38,957 bases of DNA from CAZCCV01 sp964497515. GTDB lineage: Bacteria; Armatimonadota; UBA5829; DTLH01. The stretch covers positions 1 through 38,957 of the forward strand of contig CAZCCV010000023.1 of the NCBI GenBank assembly GCA_964497515.1, written 5' to 3'. The notes beneath the pieces were generated by a model. It ran no database searches. It had not been told where the DNA came from and saw only the letters and a list, made by a program, of their open reading frames with translations. Below are positions 17,560 through 25,165 of this stretch, one piece after another; the first letter of the stretch is position 1, and every line of letters begins with the position of its first letter. The translations under genes and the position numbers were made by a program.

Positions 17560-17716
17560 TACTATGCCAATTCGATACAGTATTTGATGATTCCTTCTTC
17601 AATTCGAACGAGAATCTATCGCGCAGAGGAATTAGTTTCACAACTCCAAAAATGGCCTCAGCACCCTACCAGTCGACCGATGGCTCTGCTATACTATTAG
17701 TGATGGAGCGGCTGAG

Positions 17717-18349
17717 GTGATCGTGATAGTCGACTACGGAATGGGCAACCTTCGAAGCGTGCAGAATGCGTTAGAGCACATAAACGAGTGGGGCGTCCTG
17801 ACGCGGGAGCCATCGACAATCCGAAATGCTCGGCGACTGATTCTGCCCGGTGTAGGCGCATTTGGTGCTGCGATAGATAGCCTGAGGAGGCTTGGACTAG
17901 TCGATGCCATACGCGATTACGCACAGTCTGGTAGACCCTTGCTTGGAATCTGTCTCGGTATGCAGCTACTCCTCACTAGAAGCGAAGAACAAGGTGATTT
18001 CGAAGGACTAGATATAATCCACGGCAGAGTAAGAAGGCTGTTCAATCTGCAGGCGTGCGAAGCTCAAATCAAATTGAAAATCCCACACACCGGCTGGAAT
18101 ACCGTAGTCCCCAAATGTGACTCCCCCTTGCTCAGAGGCATTCCGAACAACGCCAGAATGTACTTTGTCCATTCTTACTACGCCGATCCTATGAGCGATG
18201 CGGTGGGGGCCACAACGGAGTACGGCATTAGTTTCTGTTCGGTTATCTCTAAGGGAAATGTCTTCGCTACACAGTTTCACCCAGAAAAAAGCGGCTCGGC
18301 AGGGCTTAAGATACTTGCCAATTTCGCTGCCCTAGAGACAGGAGAATAG
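17717..18349 (+). CDS. hisH: Imidazole glycerol phosphate synthase, glutaminase subunit
   Basis: Supplies ammonia from glutamine to HisF in histidine biosynthesis. Class I amidotransferase motifs are all present: VDYGMGNLRSV at the start, LPGVGAFGAA (oxyanion strand), the nucleophile in LLGICLGMQLL, and the His-Glu pair in QFHPEKS. Length (210) is normal. The start is GTG at 17717 with GGAG 8 bases before it; GTG at 17723 is the alternative. A TATACT at 17690-17695 may be its -10, with no good -35. hisA follows after 4 bases. No hisF is found in the window although HisH is inactive alone. Confidence 0.95.
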   Translation: MIVIVDYGMGNLRSVQNALEHINEWGVLTREPSTIRNARRLILPGVGAFGAAIDSLRRLGLVDAIRDYAQSGRPLLGICLGMQLLLTRSEEQGDFEGLDIIHGRVRRLFNLQACEAQIKLKIPHTGWNTVVPKCDSPLLRGIPNNARMYFVHSYYADPMSDAVGATTEYGISFCSVISKGNVFATQFHPEKSGSAGLKILANFAALETGE

Positions 18350-18353
18350 TGCG

Positions 18354-19085
18354 TTGGAAATTATACCTGCAATAGACATCATCAGTGGGCGCTGCGTTAG
18401 GCTCGTTCAGGGCAAATTCGACCAGGAAACTGTGTTTTCGGATGATCCTGTTGCAGTGGCAGTGGAATGGGAGAAGCAAGGAGCAACCAGACTGCATGTT
18501 GTTGATCTCGATGGAGCGCGAACCGGATTTCCGCTCAACCTTAAACTGCTGGAGAAGATAGTCTCGTCGATTAGCATTCCCGTGCAGGTTGGCGGTGGTA
18601 TCAGAACGCTTGAAACAGCGCGCAAAGTACTCGACGCAGGTGTGGCACGCGTCATTATAGGCACTTCAGCCGCGCTCGACAGCGACCTTGCCAAAGCGAT
18701 GTTTGGCAAACTGGGTGACCAGGCGATTCTCGGAGTCGACGCCTTAAACAGCTATGTGGCCGTGCGGGGATGGCAAGCGCGAACTGAAGAGCTCGCAACC
18801 GACTTCGCTAAACGCATGCTTACCCTCGGTGCAAAACGTATCATTTTTACTGACATCTCGAGAGATGGTATGCTGACTGGAGTAAACGTATTCGCACTGG
18901 AGCGGATGATGGCCGCAGTTGATGTGCCTGTGATAGCTTCCGGAGGGGTTAGCAGAATCGACGATATTCGACGCCTGCTTCCACTTGCCGAAAGAGGGCT
19001 GGAAGGGGTAATTCTAGGAAAAGCTTTGTACACAGGAGATGTCAAACTACCAGAAGCAATCAGTTGCAGCCAACAGGCCGACTGA
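18354..19085 (+). CDS. hisA: Phosphoribosylformimino-AICAR-phosphate isomerase
   Basis: Cytoplasmic TIM-barrel enzyme of 243 residues catalysing the Amadori rearrangement of ProFAR in histidine biosynthesis. Family motifs: IIPAIDIISGRCVRL with catalytic Asp8, VVDLDGA, VQVGGGIRT, DRDGM-equivalent TDISRDGMLTG with the second catalytic Asp, and VIASGGVS near the C-terminus. GRCVRL and the phosphate loops are intact. Start is TTG at 18354 with AGGAGA 8 bases upstream; it follows hisH's stop by 4 bases. In actinobacteria a HisA-like enzyme (PriA) also serves tryptophan synthesis, but nothing here suggests that. Confidence 0.95.
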   Translation: MEIIPAIDIISGRCVRLVQGKFDQETVFSDDPVAVAVEWEKQGATRLHVVDLDGARTGFPLNLKLLEKIVSSISIPVQVGGGIRTLETARKVLDAGVARVIIGTSAALDSDLAKAMFGKLGDQAILGVDALNSYVAVRGWQARTEELATDFAKRMLTLGAKRIIFTDISRDGMLTGVNVFALERMMAAVDVPVIASGGVSRIDDIRRLLPLAERGLEGVILGKALYTGDVKLPEAISCSQQAD

Positions 19086-19335
19086 CTCCGATGCGGGCTA
19101 TGCCAAGCGACAACACATATGTGCAGTATCAGGGAACCCTTTGTGGTGTTCGGTACGTATTACATATTGTGAGTGTTGCAGCTCGCCATCCGCTTGTGCT
19201 CGCTTGCTTCTGTGGTTGACAACTGCATCAACGTCCGATAAAATGATGCACGAACCATTGGCATTTGTATGCAAAAATGGACTGATGGCTCTGTTTTGAG
19301 ATCACAGCCGCAGGCAGAAAGACGGAGAGTTTTGG
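19086..19335. other. Intergenic region between hisA and the sigma-factor gene
   Basis: 250 bases with no open frame of note, no tRNA-like cloverleaf and no repeat. Its only clear content is the promoter at 19216-19244. Confidence 0.6.
19216..19244 (+). promoter_or_regulatory. Near-consensus sigma-70 promoter before the sigma-factor gene
   Basis: TTGACA (19216-19221) and TAAAAT (19239-19244) are separated by exactly 17 bases. The -35 is perfect and the -10 matches 5 of 6 positions. Predicted start near 19251 gives a leader of about 85 bases before the ATG at 19336. The sigma-factor gene and the genes downstream are thus probably constitutively transcribed by the housekeeping sigma. Confidence 0.75.
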
Positions 19336-20106
19336 ATGGATTCATCAAAACTGGCGGAGGCTTGGTCCCGACATAAGGAATGGGGCGACCAAAAAGCCAG
19401 AGACGCTCTCATTAACCAATATGCCTACCTGGTAAAAATTACGGCAGGAAGAGTAGTCACGAGCCTACCGCCTAATGTGGACAGGGAGGATCTCATATCG
19501 GCAGGGGCCATCGGCCTCATTAAGGCGATAGACCAGTTCGACACCAGTCGGAACGTCAAGTTTGAGACGTACGCTATCGCGCTTATTCGCGGTGGGATAC
19601 TGGAAATGCTTCGAGAGCAGGACTGGGTTCCACGGTCGATAAGAGAACGAGTCAAGATGCTGGAGCGGGCGTACTTCGAGCTCGAAGGAAAGCTCGGCAG
19701 ACCAGCATTGGACGAAGAAGTGGCCGAGACGCTGGAGATGGATATCGACGATTTCCACAAGCTTCTGGCCGATACTGGCAGGGCATCTCTGCTGTCACTC
19801 GATGACATTGTTCTTTCGAGCGAAAGCAACGAAAAGATCCACCTGGCCGATGTGGTACACGACGATTCAAACGACACACTGGCTGAGGTCGAGATCATCG
19901 AAATGAAGCGCGTCCTTGGGACTGCCATCGACCGCCTGCCTCCTAGAGAGAACCTCGTCATCACGCTCTACTACTACGAAGGACTAACTTTCAAAGAAAT
20001 TGGGAAGATACTGGAGGTCTCAGAATCGAGAGTCTACCAGTTGCACACACAGGCAGTATTACGTTTACGTGGATATTTGCAGCGTGATGTGGCATTATTC
20101 CGTTAG
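19336..20106 (+). CDS. Alternative RNA polymerase sigma factor, FliA/WhiG type
   Basis: A 256-residue sigma-70-family factor with regions 2, 3 and 4. Region 2 shows LPPNVDREDLISAGAIGLI and KFETYAIALIRGGILEMLREQDWVPRSIRERVK, a block characteristic of FliA/WhiG/SigD. Region 4 has LPPRENLVITLYYYEGLTFKEIGKILEVSESRVYQLH, with the recognition helix VSESRVYQLHTQA. Members control flagellar genes, sporulation or other differentiation programmes. No anti-sigma FlgM or flagellar gene is adjacent, so the regulon is unknown. GGAGAG lies about 7 bases before the ATG. A small hairpin (AATAAC-CCTC-GTTATT, 20120-20135) stands in the gap after it. Confidence 0.93.
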   Translation: MDSSKLAEAWSRHKEWGDQKARDALINQYAYLVKITAGRVVTSLPPNVDREDLISAGAIGLIKAIDQFDTSRNVKFETYAIALIRGGILEMLREQDWVPRSIRERVKMLERAYFELEGKLGRPALDEEVAETLEMDIDDFHKLLADTGRASLLSLDDIVLSSESNEKIHLADVVHDDSNDTLAEVEIIEMKRVLGTAIDRLPPRENLVITLYYYEGLTFKEIGKILEVSESRVYQLHTQAVLRLRGYLQRDVALFR

Positions 20107-20160
20107 GGTAGAGAAATCTAATAACCCTCGTTATTTGCCAGAGAGGAGCAAACAACAGCT

Positions 20161-21105
20161 ATGCATAAAATCAGGCTGATTTCATTATTCATCGCCTTCG
20201 GCTTCATCGCAACTGCACTAATTGGTTGTAGTCGTGGAGGTAGTGGAGTCGTTACCGTGAATGGTCAGAAGATCTCTAAGGACGACTACTACCGCAGGCT
20301 TGAAATGGCACCACTTGGAAACAGACCTACGGGGCTGGTTACTGCCAACAAGATGATCTACGAAAAGCTCGTGATGCAGCTTGCTGATAAAGAAGGTGTT
20401 GTCCCCACAGACGCCGATATCCAGAAGAAGATCGATTTCTTGAAGAAAACTGGTAAAATGCAGAACCTGAACATCCCCATCGACCAGTTCAAGAAGGACT
20501 TGAGAGTCGAGCAGGCCACACTGAACGTCATTACAAAGGGCATTAAGGTCTCCGATGAAGAGGTTAAGAAACGATACGAGGCTTTGAAGGGGAAAGAGCC
20601 GATTACGAATCCTGAGAAGGTTCAGCTGCAGGTTGTAGCTTGCCAGACCGAAGATAAGATTCGAGAAGTCTACAAGAAGATTCAGGGCGGCACAGACTTT
20701 ACAATTGTCTCTCAGACTATGACTGACGACCCGAACGTAAAGAGAGTGGGCGGCAATCTGGGTTGGGTGTGGAAGGATCATCCGCAGATTCCTGCAAAAT
20801 TGGTTGAGGCAGTACTGAAAGTTAAGACCAATGATGTGAGCGAGCCTTTCCTCTTCCAGCAGGAGAAAGGTGGCCCATTCTGGGTTATCGTAAAAGCTGC
20901 AGGCCGCCAGCCTAAGCGTGTGTTGAGCTTCGCTGATGCCGAGGATCAGATTCGGGAGCTTATAGCTGCTGAGAAGTCGGAAGTGGACTTCACGAAGCTA
21001 ATGGCAGAAGAGTTCAAGAATGCGTCGATCAAGGTGACTTCTACAGAACCGATTTTCAAGACCCTTGCTAAAGAGATAGCGGAAAGTCAGAAAGATACGA
21101 AGTAG
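20161..21105 (+). CDS. SurA/PrsA-type PpiC peptidyl-prolyl isomerase lipoprotein
   Basis: A 314-residue secreted foldase with a lipobox ALIGC (Cys23), so probably tethered to a membrane facing the periplasm. A SurA-like N-terminal region (GSGVVTVNGQKISKDDYYRR, where the ‘VNGxxIxxxD’ motif is typical) is followed by helical chaperone sequence and a PpiC rotamase domain from about residue 145 (EKVQLQVVACQTEDKIREV, GGTDFTIVSQTMTDD, GGNLGWVWKD, VSEPF). It should help fold exported proteins. It opens a run of co-oriented genes: the methylase gene begins 3 bases after its stop. GAGAGGAG about 12 bases upstream is the likely ribosome-binding site. A second non-lipidated paralogue lies at 22563. Confidence 0.88.
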   Translation: MHKIRLISLFIAFGFIATALIGCSRGGSGVVTVNGQKISKDDYYRRLEMAPLGNRPTGLVTANKMIYEKLVMQLADKEGVVPTDADIQKKIDFLKKTGKMQNLNIPIDQFKKDLRVEQATLNVITKGIKVSDEEVKKRYEALKGKEPITNPEKVQLQVVACQTEDKIREVYKKIQGGTDFTIVSQTMTDDPNVKRVGGNLGWVWKDHPQIPAKLVEAVLKVKTNDVSEPFLFQQEKGGPFWVIVKAAGRQPKRVLSFADAEDQIRELIAAEKSEVDFTKLMAEEFKNASIKVTSTEPIFKTLAKEIAESQKDTK

Positions 21106-21107
21106 AG

Positions 21108-21779
21108 TTGATCACAATCGTCGGTCTTGGACCTGCCGGAATTGAAGCTATGTCGCAGAATGCGCTGACCTCGCTAGAGTCAGCGCAGCGACTTTTTTTC
21201 AGAACCCGGCGACACCCCGCTGCAGACGAACTCGCTCTTCGTGGGCTTGTGTTCGAGACTTTCGACGAGATTTACGAAAGCGCAAAATGCTTCGACGATG
21301 TGTACTGCACGATTGCTGATCGCATATTGAGCGAAGCGCGTAACGGCGACGTCACTTATGCCGTTCCCGGACACCCGTTTGTAGCGGAAAGGTCGGTTCC
21401 TCTCCTTGTAAAACTGGCGAAAAGTGAAGGGATACAGCTTAAATTCGCTGCATCCACCAGCTTTATTGAGGCTTGTCTTGAGGCTCTTGGCGCACCCGTC
21501 GACAAGGGCCTCAAATTGATAGATGCGCTTGAGATGGATTGTATTAGTCCTTCTTCGGATTGTCCGAACTTGATCTACCAGGTATTTGACACTATGGTGG
21601 CATCACGGGTGAAACTGGCTCTGATGGAAACCTACCCGGATGAGTTTACTGTGTATGCCATATCCGGCGCGGGTGGTCCCGACGCGAAAGTAGAAGCTAT
21701 GCCATTGTACGAACTGGATCGAAAAGAATATGATCATCTGTCCAGTGTGTTCGTACCAGAGCTGAACGAAAGCGATTGA
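21108..21779 (+). CDS. Tetrapyrrole-methylase-fold protein (YabN N-terminal half)
   Basis: A 223-residue SAM-dependent-methylase-like protein. The glycine motif MITIVGLGPAGIEA at the N-terminus, VTYAVPGHPFVAE in the middle and the dimer-type strands match the CbiF/CobA-like fold, specifically the N-terminal domain of Bacillus YabN, whose function is uncertain. In YabN it is fused to MazG; here the fused protein is two genes one base apart. The start is TTG at 21108, with a weak ribosome-binding site, which suggests coupling to the upstream stop. A methyl acceptor is unknown; the YabN-like placement is the best evidence for its role. Confidence 0.8.
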   Translation: MITIVGLGPAGIEAMSQNALTSLESAQRLFFRTRRHPAADELALRGLVFETFDEIYESAKCFDDVYCTIADRILSEARNGDVTYAVPGHPFVAERSVPLLVKLAKSEGIQLKFAASTSFIEACLEALGAPVDKGLKLIDALEMDCISPSSDCPNLIYQVFDTMVASRVKLALMETYPDEFTVYAISGAGGPDAKVEAMPLYELDRKEYDHLSSVFVPELNESD

Positions 21780-21780
21780 T

Positions 21781-22566
21781 ATGAACGGCAGCACGCAAGA
21801 TGAGTTCGGAGCGCTTGTGAAAGTAGTAGCTGCGCTCCGTGCGCCCGATGGATGCCCCTGGGATCGCGAACAGAACCACAAAAGCCTCAGAAAGTACTTT
21901 GTAGAAGAAACCTACGAAGCCATTGAAGCTATCGACCAAGAATCTCCCGAAATGCTCAAGGAAGAACTGGGCGATGTTCTGCTGCAGGTGCTCTTGCACG
22001 CTCAAATAGACTCCGAGCAGGGTCTGTACAACATTGACGACGTGTGCAGAGGCATAAAGAACAAATTGATACGTCGACATCCGCACGTTTTTGCCGATAC
22101 TGATGTAGAGGGGGTAGACGATGTATTACACAACTGGGAAGAGATTAAATCTCGTGAACCAGGACACAGGGAGATAACATCAGCAATTGGTGGCGTGCCA
22201 GAGAGCCTGCCTGCACTTATGAGGGCTACCAAGATTTCGAAGCGCGCTGCTCGAACCGGATTCGAATGGCCGGATGTGCACGCTGTTATCGAAAAACTGC
22301 ACGAGGAAGTAGCGGAGTTGGAAGAAGCGATCGACTCCGAAGATGAAGCCTGCATCAAACACGAGATTGGAGACCTGCTATTCACTGTAGTCAACATATC
22401 ACGGTGGATGAAGGTCGATGCTGAAGAAGCTCTGCGTGAAATGCTCGGACGGTTTCGCAAGAGATTTGAGGCAATAGAGGAGACTGCGGAGTCGATGGGA
22501 AGATCCATCAACGATCTGTCGATAGATGAGATGGATCATATCTGGAATCGGGCTAAGGAAAAATGA
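21781..22566 (+). CDS. mazG: Nucleoside triphosphate pyrophosphohydrolase
   Basis: Hydrolyses NTPs to NMP and pyrophosphate, controlling ppGpp under starvation and clearing aberrant nucleotides. It has two MazG all-alpha domains: the first with CPWDREQNHKSLRKYFVEETYE and KEELGDVLLQV, the second with GFEWPDVHAVIEKLHEEVAEL and HEIGDLLFTVVN; the ExxxE plus ExxD metal sites are present in both. Length 261 is typical. It begins one base after the methylase-like gene and its TGA overlaps the start codon of the next foldase gene (ATGA), so four genes appear translationally linked. Confidence 0.95.
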   Translation: MNGSTQDEFGALVKVVAALRAPDGCPWDREQNHKSLRKYFVEETYEAIEAIDQESPEMLKEELGDVLLQVLLHAQIDSEQGLYNIDDVCRGIKNKLIRRHPHVFADTDVEGVDDVLHNWEEIKSREPGHREITSAIGGVPESLPALMRATKISKRAARTGFEWPDVHAVIEKLHEEVAELEEAIDSEDEACIKHEIGDLLFTVVNISRWMKVDAEEALREMLGRFRKRFEAIEETAESMGRSINDLSIDEMDHIWNRAKEK

Positions 22567-23495
22567 ATCTGCATGTGAAGTCCATTAAACAGATCAGCCT
22601 TGCGGCTTTTGTTGTTGCACTTTTTGTATTGATTGCAGTTCCGACTTTTGCGGACAGCGTGGCTGCTACAGTAAACGGCGATAAGATAATGCAGTCGGAA
22701 GTGAATAGAAGGGCCAAACTGATGGGCGCTGGTGCCACTCATCAGGCTGCACTTGATACGCTTATCGATGAAAAAATCACTCTGCAACTTGCAAAGAAAC
22801 AGAGAGTCTACCCTACCAATGCCCAGATCGATAGGCGGATAGCGAAGGCCAAGAAGAGCGGTGAGTATGACACGACCATCCGTATTGGCCGCGCGACACA
22901 GCAGGACTTCCGTCGCCAGATAGTATATCAGCTTGCATTGTTTAATCTGATGACTAAGGGTATAACGGTAACAGATAAAGAGATACAGGCGGAGTACAAT
23001 AGGCGTAAGAGTCAGATGTACTCCACGCCTGAAAGCGTAAAGACTGAAATGATCTGGTTTGGAAAGAAAGATCTGGCTGATAAGGCGTATGCGAGGATCA
23101 AAAAAGGTGAGAGACTCACAGTTCTTGCCAAGACATCTGATGATGCCACCATCCGGGCTTCTGGAAGTTCCATCGGGTGGTTGGTCAAAAACCAACCCGG
23201 AGTCAATAGTGAAATATCAAAAAAGGCTTTTGCACTGAAGACAGGGGAAGTGGCTGCACCATTTTCCATTGCGATAGATAAGAAGAGCAAGCGCTGGATA
23301 ATAATGAAAGTTCTCGATCGCAAACGCGGTACCGTTACAAGCCTGTCTGAAGTGAAAGATGACATTAGAGATGGATTGCTTGCCGCTAAGGGGCAGAAGA
23401 AGAATAACGTCGGTAAGATGGTCCAGAATGCCCGCTCTAAGGCGAAAATAACCATTAGTTCACCGAAACCAACAATTCCACGCAAGAGGAAGTAG
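22563..23495 (+). CDS. Secreted PpiC-family peptidyl-prolyl isomerase
   Basis: A 310-residue exported foldase with a cleavable signal peptide (to about residue 30, AVPTFADS), not a lipobox. Residues after it show ‘VAATVNGDKIMQSEVNRRAKL’-like SurA N-terminal sequence and a central helical domain. A PpiC domain follows from about residue 155 (PESVKTEMIWFGKKDLADK, GERLTVLAKTSDD, SGSSIGWLVKNQPGVN, GEVAAPFSI). It is clearly a paralogue of the lipoprotein at 20161. The tail is basic, ending in RKRK. Its ATG overlaps the mazG stop. A co-translated pair of foldases around a MazG gene is unusual. Confidence 0.88.
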   Translation: MNLHVKSIKQISLAAFVVALFVLIAVPTFADSVAATVNGDKIMQSEVNRRAKLMGAGATHQAALDTLIDEKITLQLAKKQRVYPTNAQIDRRIAKAKKSGEYDTTIRIGRATQQDFRRQIVYQLALFNLMTKGITVTDKEIQAEYNRRKSQMYSTPESVKTEMIWFGKKDLADKAYARIKKGERLTVLAKTSDDATIRASGSSIGWLVKNQPGVNSEISKKAFALKTGEVAAPFSIAIDKKSKRWIIMKVLDRKRGTVTSLSEVKDDIRDGLLAAKGQKKNNVGKMVQNARSKAKITISSPKPTIPRKRK

Positions 23496-23537
23496 CATTC
23501 TGGCATCCATCTGAGCACGATCACAAGGAGAACCGGA

Positions 23538-24158
23538 ATGAAAAAAGTAGCATTAATCGTCGCCGCTGCATTGTTAATCGTGGTGGCAGCTGTGCCGATC
23601 TACAGCCAGTACAAGCCAAGCACTACGAAGGATCTGGTAATTCGGCTCTACACAGATTTGACGTCCTATCAGCACGGACAGTCGGTCAATCTCACGGTTA
23701 ACATCAAGAATCCCACCAAGCAGACTATTAGCGAGACTTTGTCTTACGGCCCGGTGTGTGATTTCTGGATTACTACAACTGGCGGTAAAGAGGTATGGCG
23801 ATACTCCACCCAGAACCCCGTTTATAGCCGCCAGAAGATATCTATTGAAGCTGGTAAGTCCAAAGACTACCGCGCAACTTGGAATCAGAAAGACAGTCGA
23901 GGAAATCTGGTACAACCAGGTCGCTATTACGCTTATGCCAAGTTTGCCGGACAGTCGGCCACCAGAGCTCAAATGCGGACAGACATAACGATTCAGGAGA
24001 GAGCTGGTTATGGAGCGGTCACACTATTGGTGCCAGTAAATGCCGGCGTAGTAAATCGTCATACTGATATTGGTAGACGTATCAGAATTGAAGGCACTCT
24101 GAGGAATAGCCCACGGGGGTTGTATGTCGACTCTCCCACGGTGAAGATTGGTGGATAG
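23538..24158 (+). CDS. Secreted BsuPI-domain protein
   Basis: A 206-residue exported protein with an N-terminal signal/anchor (MKKVALIVAAALLIVVAAVP). The rest is an immunoglobulin-like beta-sandwich of the BsuPI family (intracellular proteinase inhibitor of Bacillus). Typical elements are SVNLTVNIKNPTKQTISETL, DFWITTTGGKEVWRYSTQ and the final QPGRYYAYAKF. Some 45 residues after the sandwich (GYGAVTLLVPVN onwards) have no family assignment. AAGGAG precedes the ATG by 7 bases. The exported location argues against the Bacillus cytosolic inhibitor role; it may bind a secreted protease, such as the S55 protein encoded across the next gap, which is inference only. Confidence 0.82.
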   Translation: MKKVALIVAAALLIVVAAVPIYSQYKPSTTKDLVIRLYTDLTSYQHGQSVNLTVNIKNPTKQTISETLSYGPVCDFWITTTGGKEVWRYSTQNPVYSRQKISIEAGKSKDYRATWNQKDSRGNLVQPGRYYAYAKFAGQSATRAQMRTDITIQERAGYGAVTLLVPVNAGVVNRHTDIGRRIRIEGTLRNSPRGLYVDSPTVKIGG

Positions 24159-24174
24159 TCTGAGGAGGTAGAAA

Positions 24175-24990
24175 ATGAGGTTTTGGGCTACGACAGTTCT
24201 CTTGCTGGCAACAGGTGCAACAGCGTTTGCGCTAAACTGTGTGTGCAATCCGCGGGATGGTAGTACGGCTCAACCTACTACGAAGGTTGTGGTTAACAAG
24301 AAGAAATACAGCGCTGGTTCGCAGGTGCAGATATCGTTCACTGTGCAAAATGAGTCGAAACAGAATATGATTCTGAGATTTTCGAGTGGTCAGCAGTACG
24401 ATATGTGGATTACTCAGAACAAGCGCGAGGTCTGGCGCTGGTCACGCGACAAGGTGTTCACTCAGGCACTGAAATCGACGACTCTTATGCCGGGTGAACA
24501 GAAGGTCTTTAAAGTATCGTGGAATCAGACGAATAACGAAGGCAAACCTGTTGTTCCTGGAGTATATGAGCTTCACGCACAACTCACTACTATTCCTACC
24601 AGACGTGAACCGGTGAAGATTAGCTTCACTGTAACGCCTGCACCACTTACAAATCGACAAGTGAAGGTTGCAGACATAGTAAAAAATGTCGACAGTTTGG
24701 CTGGATCGATCGTAACCATCAAGGGAATCTACCGCGGATGGCGTGGGGACCCTGATTCACCGGCCTGCGCGCCTGGTGTGCCTGTCACGCGGTCTGACTG
24801 GGTTGTATCCGATGACACCGGCTCCATTTTCGTAACGGGACCATCAGGACTTGTGCCGACTGAAGACTATGGAAAAGAGATTACAGTGACCGGAGTAGTG
24901 CAAAAGACGGACAAAGGTCAGCCTTACATTGAAGTGGCTCGAGACCGAAAGCATCAGGTGCCGGTTCTGTCGGACTTAGAATTGCACTGA
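24175..24990 (+). CDS. Secreted BsuPI-domain protein with C-terminal OB-fold-like domain
   Basis: A 271-residue paralogue of the preceding gene, preceded by a perfect AGGAGG ribosome-binding site. A signal peptide ends near residue 20. The BsuPI sandwich (residues ~45-155) includes VQISFTVQNESKQNM, YDMWITQNKREVWRWSRDKVF and PGVYELHAQL, and is closer to the family consensus than its neighbour. From about residue 165 a second domain with VTIKGIYRGWRG, DWVVSDDTGSIFVTG and ITVTGVVQKTDKGQPYIEV has the strand order of an OB-fold. A cysteine pair (‘CVC’) stands just after the signal region. It has a proteinase-inhibitor-type domain; no direct evidence of the target. Confidence 0.82.
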   Translation: MRFWATTVLLLATGATAFALNCVCNPRDGSTAQPTTKVVVNKKKYSAGSQVQISFTVQNESKQNMILRFSSGQQYDMWITQNKREVWRWSRDKVFTQALKSTTLMPGEQKVFKVSWNQTNNEGKPVVPGVYELHAQLTTIPTRREPVKISFTVTPAPLTNRQVKVADIVKNVDSLAGSIVTIKGIYRGWRGDPDSPACAPGVPVTRSDWVVSDDTGSIFVTGPSGLVPTEDYGKEITVTGVVQKTDKGQPYIEVARDRKHQVPVLSDLELH

Positions 24991-25003
24991 TTACAGCAAA
25001 GAA

Positions 25004-25089
25004 AACACTCCACCTTTTCGGATGACTCTCAGCTTACACAGTCAAATGATAGAACAGCAATCGAGAATCATAGGAAGAAGTGGAGTGTT
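25004..25089. repeat. Inverted repeat with long loop in convergent gap
   Basis: AACACTCCAC (25004-25013) is matched by GTGGAGTGTT (25080-25089) with a 66-base interval. A stem with so large a loop is a weak terminator candidate for the plus-strand run; it could also be a remnant of a mobile element. Confidence 0.4.
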
Positions 25090-25112
25090 CTATAGTTTTC
25101 ACTTTATCTATT

Positions 25113-25160
25113 GCTACCCCGGCAGCCAATTCATAATACCCCGATGACTGCCGGGGTAGC
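25113..25160. terminator. Strong 13-bp hairpin between convergent genes
   Basis: GCTACCCCGGCAG (25113-25125) pairs perfectly with CTGCCGGGGTAGC (25148-25160) across a 22-base loop. It lies 6 bases past the stop of the S55 protease gene and downstream of the BsuPI gene, so it may serve as a bidirectional terminator. Neither side has a T-tract, so termination could depend on another factor. Confidence 0.6.
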
Positions 25161-25165
25161 GTTGC

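Noticed and set aside
19086..19335. tRNA or small RNA gene after hisA
   Set aside because: No acceptor stem or T-loop consensus (GTTCRA) in a usable position was seen.
20218..20781. 187-codon minus-strand frame
   Set aside because: Antisense to the first foldase gene, whose lipobox and PpiC motifs are clear.
22536..23195. 219-codon minus-strand frame
   Set aside because: Antisense to the second foldase gene; no family and no ribosome-binding site.
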